Source of the DNA: Heterobilharzia americana
Taxonomy: Eukaryota; Platyhelminthes; Trematoda; Strigeidida; Schistosomatidae
NCBI GenBank assembly: GCA_944470555.2
Contig: OX104134.1
Span: forward strand, 12,937,248-13,001,247
DNA length: 64,000 nt
Reading direction: 5' to 3'
A program made the translations under genes and the position numbers. The notes under the pieces were generated by a model that worked only from the letters and a program-made list of their open reading frames with translations, made no database searches and was not told where the DNA came from. Positions 57,128 to 64,000 of the stretch are shown here, in pieces (the first letter of the stretch is position 1; each line of letters starts with the position of its first letter).

Positions 57128-58100
57128 TGGAAGGCTCTCTACTCGAACACCTATGGGCGTGTTATAGCCTATGGTAGGATATCCGGGGAGGTATACTCGT
57201 CGAGTGGTGTCCGTCAAGACCGCCCACTGTCTCCATTTCTACTCAATTTTATCATAGATATTCTTATGAAGGTCTCCCTCTCGTCACCTGATTACACGGA
57301 GGTTGACCTAACCGCAAGAGAATTTTTGTTAGACCTAGAATATGCAGATAACATAGTCGTGTTGGGTGAAGTTGCAGAGTCTTCTGAACACTAAGTGGGA
57401 ATTTGAGAATGTTTGGGATGCGGTTCTCACCACCAAAATGGAAATTGTTGCTCCAGGATTGGTCTTCAACGGTGCCCCACCGCGGCTAACAATAGAGAGT
57501 ATAGTGGTTGAGTGTGTTGGCCACTTCACCTACCTGGGAAGTGGGATCAGTCCTATTGGCTCAGTGGCCGATGAAATTTGTGCACGAATGCAAAAGGCTC
57601 GACTGGCTTTTGCCAACTTACGCCGCCTGTGGTGCCGCCGTGGTATCCGATTGTCTATTGAGGGTCGCGTGTACTGGACCTGCACAACAGTCCTCTCTGT
57701 TCTACTGTATGGCTGTGAAACATGGTCATTGATTGAAGGTGGAAGACATGAGAAGGCTGGGTTTAGATGTTTGACCACCGTTGCCTTCGTAGTATAGACC
57801 GCCTTCCGTGCTGTCACCAGGTGAGTAATGTAGAAGTCAGGCGTAGAGTTTTAGGGAGGAGAGGTAGATCAGTTGGTGAGGTTGTGAACCTTGATGGACT
57901 GAGATTGTTGGGACACGTGTTACGTATGCCTAGTCGCTGATTGCCTCATCACACAATGTTGGCCGAAGTAGGTTCAGGCTGGAAAAAGGTCCGAGGTGGC
58001 CAGACTAAAACATGGCACCAATGTATGAAGTCTCTGACTGTCGGTTTGAGTCATGTGGGGTGATGCATACTGGGTGGTTGGGGTCGGCGGAACAAGAGTA
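57128..58100 (+). pseudogene. RTE RT remainder and C-terminus after the stop (copy R)
   Basis: It continues the RT after [40 protein letters not shown] (normally GVRQGCPLSP), then [20 protein letters not shown] and [11 protein letters not shown] (YADD changed to YADN, GAC to AAC). 57,366-57,797 holds the thumb region (AGLVADEI-like [29 protein letters not shown]) and shifts frame at GGRHEKAG. The same changes are in copies P and Q. The counterpart at 59,062-59,823 is intact through the end. Confidence 0.85.
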
Positions 58101-58388
58101 ACCAGTAGTTGGAGACTCTAGGTGATATGGCTGAGAACCGATGTCAGTGGTGTAGATGCATACACACATTATCCTCATCTTGATGCTTTGTCGAATCTCA
58201 CCATTTTCTCATTCTTTCTTTCCCTCTCTTTTCGTACTTTTGTATTTCTTTTGACTGAGTTTTGTTTTCTTCATCATTGCACTTCACTGCCACTGCGTTT
58301 TTATTTGATGTAGTGGTGTGAGGTGTGGCAATTTGGATCGTTACGCAGTAATGGCTGGTCCTATGTTGATATTGATGGTGATGATGTG

Positions 58389-58605
58389 TGCTGATAGCTG
58401 CTACCTTGATATGGTCGTCAGGCTTGTATGTCACAACTCAGAGAGCTATGCTAGTGAAACGGTTCTTCCCTTGAGATCCTACTATGCCACAAAGCTATGT
58501 TGGATAGTGGTGAGTTGAAAGACAGTTACCATTGTAGTGTAAATTACTTAACCGTGATTAGGGTCTTATGGTGAAGTCGTACTGCTGGCTAGATGTTGAT
58601 ACTGA
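58389..58605 (+). repeat. Tail of copy R resembling the RTE 5' UTR
   Basis: After the GATGGTGATGATG 3' end, about 210 bp (GCTGCTACCTTGATATGGTC to GGCTAGATGTTGATAC) align with the start of copy R at 54,436-54,650 and with the 5' UTRs at 63,692-63,480. The same tail follows copies P (40,725-40,510) and Q (47,010-46,795). It is either a terminal direct repeat of this subfamily or the start of a tandem copy that was then deleted. Confidence 0.75.
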
Positions 58606-58607
58606 AG

Positions 58608-59823
58608 CCTGGAATTCACACTGCGCCAGGTCCTGGAACATAGGCATGCTTACCGACGCCCGACAATAGCTGTATTTCTCGACCTGAAGGCGGCATTTGA
58701 CTCCGTTCATCGAGAATTCTTATGGCAATGTCTGTCACTGAAAGGCGTGCCTAGTATGTACATCACCTTATTGAAAGCTATCTACTCGGACACTTGTGGG
58801 CATGTTAGAGCATATGGCGAGTTAACCAGGGAGCTATACTTATCAAGTGGTGTCCGTGTAGGATGCCCACTATCCCCATTCTTACCTAATTTTATCATAG
58901 ATATTCTTATGGAGGTTTCCCTCTCGTCACCTAATTACACAGACGTTGACCCAATCACAGGTGAATTTTCTTTAGAGCTAGAATATGCAGATGACATGAC
59001 ATAGTCCTGTTAGGTGAAGACGCTGACAAGATGCAGAGTCTTCTGAACACTAAGTGGGAATTTGAGAATGTTTGGGATGCGGTTCTCACCGCCCAAATGC
59101 AAATTGTTGCTCCAGGACTGGTCTTCAGCGGTACCGCGGCTAACATTAGAGAGTGAAGTGGTTGAGTGTGTTGACCACTTCACTTACCTGGGAAGTAGGA
59201 TCAACCTTGGTGGGTTAGTGGCCGATGAGATTTCTGCACGGATACAAAAGGCTCGATTGGCTTTTGCCAATTTGCGCCACCTATGGCGCCGCCGTGATAT
59301 TCGTTTGTCTATTAAGGGTCGCGTGTACTGCACAGCAGTCCGGTCTGTCCTACTGTATGGCTGTGAAACATGGCCATTGAAAGTGGAGAATACAAAAAGG
59401 CTTCAGGTGTTTGACCACCGTTGCCTTCGTAGTATAGGACGTATTCCGTGGTGTCAACACGTGAGTAATGCAGAAGTCAGGTGTAGAGTTTTGGGGAGAA
59501 GAGGTAAATCAGTTGACGAGGTTGTGAACCTTCATCGACTGAGATGGTTGGGACACGTACTACGTATGCCTAGTCACCGATTGCCTCGTCACACAATGTT
59601 GGCTGAGGTGGGTCCAGGCTGGAAAAAGGCCCGAGGTGGCCAGACTAAAACATGGCACCAATGTATGAAGTCTCTGACTGTTGGTTTAAGCCATGTAGGA
59701 CGATCCAGACTAGGTGGTTGGGGTCCACGGGATAAGAGGAACCAGTGGTTGGAGACCCTAGGTGATATGGCTCAGAACAGAAGTCAGTGGCGCAGATGTA
59801 TACACACATTATCCTCATCTTAA
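58608..59823 (+). pseudogene. RTE RT palm to C-terminus, one frameshift
   Basis: 58,615-59,004: VFLDLKAAFDSVHREFLW, GVPSMYITLLKAIYSDT, SSGVRVGCPLSPFLPNFII, LEYADDMT. A 5-bp duplication (GACATGACAT at about 58,993) shifts the frame just after YADD. The rest (59,062-59,823) is open: [75 protein letters not shown] and [21 protein letters not shown]. This is the usual C-terminus of RTE RTs, with the HRLRWLGHVLRM block. Confidence 0.85.
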
Positions 59824-60030
59824 CAACGCTATACCGAATCTCACCATTTTGTCACTCCTCTTTCCTTTCTTCTCGTACTTTATATTTCTTTTGACTGCAT
59901 TCTCTTATCTTCATCCTTCACCTCACTACCTTTTTACTTGATGTGCTGATATGAGGTGTGGCAACTATGACCGTTACGCAGTAATGCCTGGTCCTATGTT
60001 GATAATGATGATGATGATGACATCGAGTAA
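58608..60030 (+). mobile_element. RTE-like LINE, 3' part of another copy
   Basis: It begins mid-RT at ATTCACACTGCGCCAGG and runs to a 3' end with (GATGAT)n near 60,025. It is a distinct, better preserved copy: RT motif A (FLDLKAAFDSV) and motif C (YADD) are both intact. It lies head to tail after copy R. Confidence 0.85.
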
Positions 60031-60189
60031 ACTATCGCAAAAAGAGTGAAAAACTAGGTCACAGAGAATTGGACATGAATTTATCTGCAGCAGATGCAGA
60101 ATAAAACTGAAAACACAAGACATCTGTGGCAAACAACTCAACGTAGGTGGTTTTGAGGACTAGAAATATAAGCGCATAACCCAAAACCC

Positions 60190-60600
60190 AACTGATAACT
60201 ACTACCCTCATATCCTTACCGGGGTAAACTATCGCAATGATCTGACGAGGTACGCTGATTGGAAAACCTATTTCTTGAATCCTATGATCTTACGGTAAGA
60301 CTAAATCCAGTTACCACAATAATGCACATAATTTACGCCATCGTGAAGGGATTGAGGGCGAATTCAGACTGTGGGCAACTAGTATTCCATGTCGATCCCA
60401 TCTATTTTGCCAGAAGCAGAGATCGGTCCTGAAAACAACAGACTCCAACGGGCCTGTAGTCTTCTGGTGTCAGTGACAGGATTTTACAGCCCAAAAGTAG
60501 CCAATCAAATCTATATCCAAACCTTCAAAAAAATGTATCATGGCCTGTCCCAAGTATGTTTTTTAGGCTCTGTGGTCACTTAAAATCAACCCGATTTCTC
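60190..60600 (+). repeat. Decayed RTE 5' UTR remnant
   Basis: Blocks match copy R's 5' UTR in order: CAATGATCTGACGAGGTACG, CAGTTACCACAATAATG, GATTGAGGGCGAATTCAGAC and GATCGGTCCTGAAAACAAC. It follows about 160 bp after the 3' end of the previous RTE copy, again head to tail. The small open frame at 60,389-60,583 is part of this UTR-like DNA. Confidence 0.6.
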
Positions 60601-61265
60601 TTCCGTAAACCTCATCGAAACAGCTTACACAATGTGGGAAGCGGTGGCTAACCGGCTTAGGTAGTTAGCTTTTAACCAGTTGGTCATGGGAAGCCAAGTA
60701 GTATCATTAGCTCTCACGCAATGTGTGGTTCACGAATGTGCACCAGGTTGCTGAGTGCGTCCCGAGGCTTAGTCCTTCATGACTGGTTTCACAACGAAGG
60801 TTAAATAAGTGAAGAAGCAGGTGTTCAGGAAGTGCTTCAGATATTGAGCTATGATTAAATTCCCTCAGTCTTCTACATTCCAGGGGATTTAGAGTCGAAC
60901 ACTACCAGTCACTCCTTCCTTTCTAAACCAGAGTTTTCAAACATTTGGTAGACCGCTTCCGGATGCATTGAATTTGGTTTTTTGTAGAGAGGAGGGAAGA
61001 TTAGTCTCAAACTCCAGGTGAAGGCTATTGAAATTTTGGTGCGCAAACCTACGATCAAACTATCCAAAACCTTGTCTGAGAGACTAGCGACAAGCTTCCA
61101 TGAAATGTGTTTCTGTCACAGATGGCATAGAACTTTAAGTCTTAGTGGGTCAAGGTCAAAAAACCTTCTCCGCCGGTGACGCTCCAATTTCTATGCCGTT
61201 AAGGATAAATACACGTCATGAGTCGCGGTTTACACGAACAACCTTACATTTTTCAGCACCAAATG
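60601..61265. other. Unassigned stretch between RTE copies
   Basis: No coding region was recognised. Part of it (60,645-60,740) has tRNA-like words but no proper box B. Confidence 0.4.
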
Positions 61266-62183
61266 GAACCTAGAAGTTTAGACAATATGTTCGTCAGGCT
61301 GATTCCTCTACGGTTATCACAGGAGGACTTCTCACCTTTCTTGAAGACCGGGGTGATAAGTGACTTAGACCAGTCACAGGGAATCGTATTTGATTCAGAT
61401 ATACTGGTTAACACTTCCGTTAACCTGGCTAAGAGCACCTCACCATCATCCTTGTGTATCTCAGGAGTTAGTCCGTCTGGTTCTGCTGCCCTTCCTCGTT
61501 TCAAGTTACCTACCGCTTTCTCGCCTTCTGCAAGTGTTGGGGGGGGGGACCTATTCTCAATGTCCCATTCAAGATCCGAATCGATAGCGGGCAGCGCAAT
61601 GGTGGCTGGAGGCCAGTTAAACTGCTCCTCAAAGTGCTCTGCCCATCGTTCCAGTCGTCTCCCCTGCGAATGAATCCCAGACCCGTCCTTCTCCGCTATG
61701 GTCTCACTTACGGTTGTTGACCTTCCCGCCCCACCCCTAAGTTTCCTCAATAAGTCGAAATAACTCTCTACTGTTACAAATCGCCGCTGCCTTTCCCATC
61801 TATTTAGCCTTCGCTACCCACCACTGTTCGCGGTTGTGGCGTAGACTCTTTCTCAGTCTACTTTTAAGTTGTCCTCACTCTTCATTGTACTCAGAGCCTG
61901 CAGGGATGCGTTCACGCGCATCCATTGATTCGGAAAAAGCTGCTGATATCCACTGGCTCTTTTCAGCCACTCTTTCGGAGTTGGCTACGGTCTTCAGTGC
62001 TGCTTTTACAGCAGACTCCAGATGGCACCAAGCTTCTTCTAGGTGAGTGATAGATAGTCTTCTGTTCCAATAACTGCTAGCCAATTTTTCACTGAAAGCG
62101 GCTTTGGTGTTTTCGTTATTCGGCTGCAGTCGCAATGCTTTTGTTGCCAAATGTTTCCTACGTCCATTGAGATGAGGGCACAC
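61266..62183 (-). pseudogene. RTE linker and RT fingers (copy S)
   Basis: 62,183-61,875 carries the linker between EN and RT ([33 protein letters not shown]). 61,750-61,253 carries RT fingers identical to copy [35 protein letters not shown] and [20 protein letters not shown], ending in unrelated LLGSIWC at the breakpoint. Confidence 0.8.
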
Positions 62184-62199
62184 ACGCGCTCAGACCAAC

Positions 62200-62940
62200 G
62201 CGTGGTCGCTATCCAAACATGTACTCCAGAAGGAGCACCAGTCATCCAGCGATGACTCATAGCAATGTGGTCCATCTATGTCCATCGCTGTGTTGAGCTC
62301 GGTGGTCGCCAAGTCAGACAGTCTCTTTCTTTGTGTCCGGAATTTGTGCTAACTAAAAATAAGCGGTTAACCGAGCACAGTTGTAGTAGGCGATCAGCGT
62401 CATCTGTTCGTCGAGCCAGAATTCTGAAAGTGCCACCTTAGTGTCTTTCTCCCTCACTCAGTCTACTCACCTACCTACGCACTGAAATCACCTACAACAA
62501 CCACCACATCTGAGCGTTCGGCTTTCGAGAGAAGGCTAGACAGTTCTTGGTAGAACTCGTCCTTCACTGCATCCGAACTGTAGTCAGTGGGTGCGTAAAA
62601 AGAGGCTACAAAGAGACAACGGCAAATTCCACTATTCTTTTTATTTCTCACTGACCTGGACAGCGCAGAGATGACTATCAACTGGGATCCAGTCTAGTAG
62701 TGAGTTTTCTGCCCTAGTGCTTAATGCTATACCTACACCTGCAAGACCGCGACAGCTAGCCATCGAATCTCCAGAAACTCGAAGGGTGAATCTTGCTGAT
62801 TCCTCACATTGACCGCGAGAGGTTAGGTGAATAACCGTACTTGGGTCCTGTATGCGTGTCTCACAAACACAGCAGACACTCATGACTCGAGTTGCTAGAG
62901 TTTTGGCCATTGAAGCCTGTAAACCGATTTGACGGAGGGT
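62200..62940 (-). pseudogene. RTE endonuclease, several frames (copy S)
   Basis: 62,910-62,641 gives LATRVMSVCCVCETRIQDPS and VSGDSMASCRGLAGVGIALS. 62,681-62,475 gives FYAPTDYSSD and DVVVVVGDFSA, where the GDLNAQ block has lost its Asn. 62,275-62,039 gives MDHIAMSHRW (normally IDHIAISHRW) and then a shifted SGVHVWIATTRWSE region corresponding to the SDHALV block. Shifts and the lost Asn make it inactive. Confidence 0.75.
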
Positions 62941-63782
62941 GCGGACATCGACGCTCCGATGTGTAATTTGGAGCGTGGTTTAAGGAGATCAAAGATGCTG
63001 TCCTTTGGATTTAGATTGTTGTCGAAGGCTACAGAGCTAGGAGATGTAGTATCGTTAGTCGAGAGACGTGAAAGAAGATCAGAAGGTAATGATGTGGGAG
63101 GTGGAAAGCAGTCTGAGGAAACTTGACTGCTGATTGAGTTGTGAGAGCCGTTGACACTTCCAGGCTGCCAACACCCTGGAAGACTATTTCTTCTTAAGGT
63201 ACCTGAAAGCGATTTGTGGGATTGCAGAGCCCATCAGACATCTGTTTCACGCCTGTCACACTCAGCCTTTTGTGTATGGTTGTTTTGAACTTTTGTATTT
63301 TTGGGGCCGGATGGTCGAAAAGAAACGACAAATGAACCAACACCACCGGTCCGGCAAACTGATTGATATGGCGGAGTGTTTGTATTCGGGGTCGACCTTT
63401 TCTAGCCCCCTCCCCTTCCACTGAGAAGGCAGCATCACCATGGTACTGCTGGTCATCCAAGGGAAACACCTTACTGCTGTCACACCCCATCCAGCTAGCA
63501 GCAGTACGACTTCGCCCGCAGACTCGTATTATGGTGTAGTAATTTACACTACAACGGTAACTGCTTTTCGTCTAATCACTATCCAACAGAGGTTTCTGGT
63601 ATGGCAGGACCTCAGGGGAACAAGTGTTCCACCAACATAGTTCGTTGGGTTACTGTGATATGCAAGCCCGATCACACGTCAAGGTAGCAGTAATCGGTCA
63701 GTGACTGTGAAAATAACTCATGCACGGCAGTAACAGATATCTGCTACAGACTGGTTTAGATTGTTAATCATTTCAGTCTACG

Positions 63783-63860
63783 AGGAAAGAGAAAAGCATT
63801 GTGATAACCACAAGGGTTGGTTTGCCTAACATCGCGACTAATATTTTAGAGTTCGTGGTC
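63783..63860 (+). pseudogene. Small RTE RT fragment
   Basis: GAGAAAAGCATTGTGATAAC to about 63,855 matches the RT block [19 protein letters not shown] of copy R at the DNA level, with several changes. Plus strand. Confidence 0.55.
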
Positions 63861-63889
63861 ATCTGACATCAAATTAATCTGGAAGCACA

Positions 63890-64000
63890 GGTGTTCGAGG
63901 ACAGAGCCTTCAACAGAGTGATGTACTTACGCAGCACCGTTCCCAATGGGAGAAAATGCCACAAAACCTCTCGGTTGACGGAATCCAATGTCACCTTCAC
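63890..64000 (-). pseudogene. RTE RT fragment at the window edge
   Basis: On the minus strand from 64,000: VTLDSVNREVLWHFLPLG, then KYITLLKALSSNT, matching the motif A neighbourhood of the RTE RT. It continues beyond the window. Confidence 0.65.

Larger units (their letters stand above)
54436..58605 (+). mobile_element. RTE-like LINE, copy R (near full length, dead RT)
   Basis: 5' UTR from about 54,436 (GTAGCTGGTACCTTGACG) to about 54,930, a long open EN-RT frame to 57,127, a broken RT remainder and C-terminus (57,128-58,100), a 3' UTR ending in GATGGTGATGATG at about 58,388, and a 210 bp tail that resembles the 5' UTR. RTE clade by motif content (EN with CETRI and GDLNAQVG; RT with RAAGPDG and [12 protein letters not shown]). 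It resembles the SR2-type elements of blood flukes. Shared stops and changed residues link it to copies P and Q. Confidence 0.87.
61266..63692 (-). mobile_element. RTE-like LINE, 5' half (copy S)
   Basis: Minus-strand copy with 5' UTR (63,692-63,180), endonuclease (62,910-62,200, in pieces) and RT fingers (61,750-61,266). It ends at 61,266 inside RT, so it is 3' truncated, which is unusual for a LINE insertion and points to deletion or rearrangement. The RT part is nearly identical to copy Q. Confidence 0.85.

Noticed and set aside
60645..60745. tRNA-like words that could be another SINE head
   Set aside because: No acceptable box B and no hammerhead core follows.
1..64000. CRISPR array, bacterial operon, prophage or toxin system
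   Set aside because: No spaced short repeats of that kind, no ribosome-binding-site-led gene runs, and all recognisable content is eukaryotic.

Overview
The window looks like nuclear genomic DNA from a flatworm, most likely a trematode of the schistosome type. No bacterial or phage genes are visible. The clues are: one host gene split into exons with matching GT/AG splice phases; AT-rich introns; CR1-like and RTE-like LINEs resembling those known from blood flukes; a Ty3/gypsy element with a tRNA-Trp-type primer site of the CsRn1 kind first described in flukes; and two tRNA-derived SINEs carrying hammerhead-ribozyme cores like the schistosome SM-alpha family. The species cannot be fixed from this sequence alone.

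Left half (1-34 kb) is a retroelement graveyard. Two degenerate CR1-like copies lie on the minus strand (about 190-5,430). After an unassigned stretch and a 156-N gap comes a 3.56 kb CR1-like fragment (9,755-13,315). It recurs almost unchanged but inverted at 20,135-23,698. Between these arms are another CR1-like copy (13,560-15,935) and a Ty3/gypsy element inserted into it (15,936-20,076). Next is a head-to-tail CR1 series: a 5'-truncated copy (25.1-26.2 kb), a nearly complete two-ORF copy (26.2-31.2 kb) and a 5' fragment (31.2-32.0 kb). A CsRn1-like gypsy element (32,003-33,887) follows and is cut short before a 500-N gap.

Right half (36-54 kb) holds the only host gene recognised: a LENG8-like SAC3/GANP-family gene on the minus strand. 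Seven coding exons (54,008 down to 36,184) join in phase into 561 codons. The start and the last conserved stretch of about 50 residues are not visible. Its introns hold RTE fragments, two SINEs, an (AT)n tract and, in the region where the next intron should lie, a fold-back sequence.

Right end (54.4-64 kb) is an RTE cluster: a long open EN-RT frame whose RT has lost catalytic aspartates, a 3' piece of a second copy, 5' UTR remnants and an opposing 5' half. A dead 3' module of this family occurs three times almost unchanged (40.5-41.9, 46.8-48.2 and 57.2-58.6 kb). The points most worth a second look are the inverted duplication, the repeated dead RTE module with a tail resembling its own 5' UTR, the hammerhead SINEs with complementary core lesions, and the missing LENG8 terminus next to an assembly gap.
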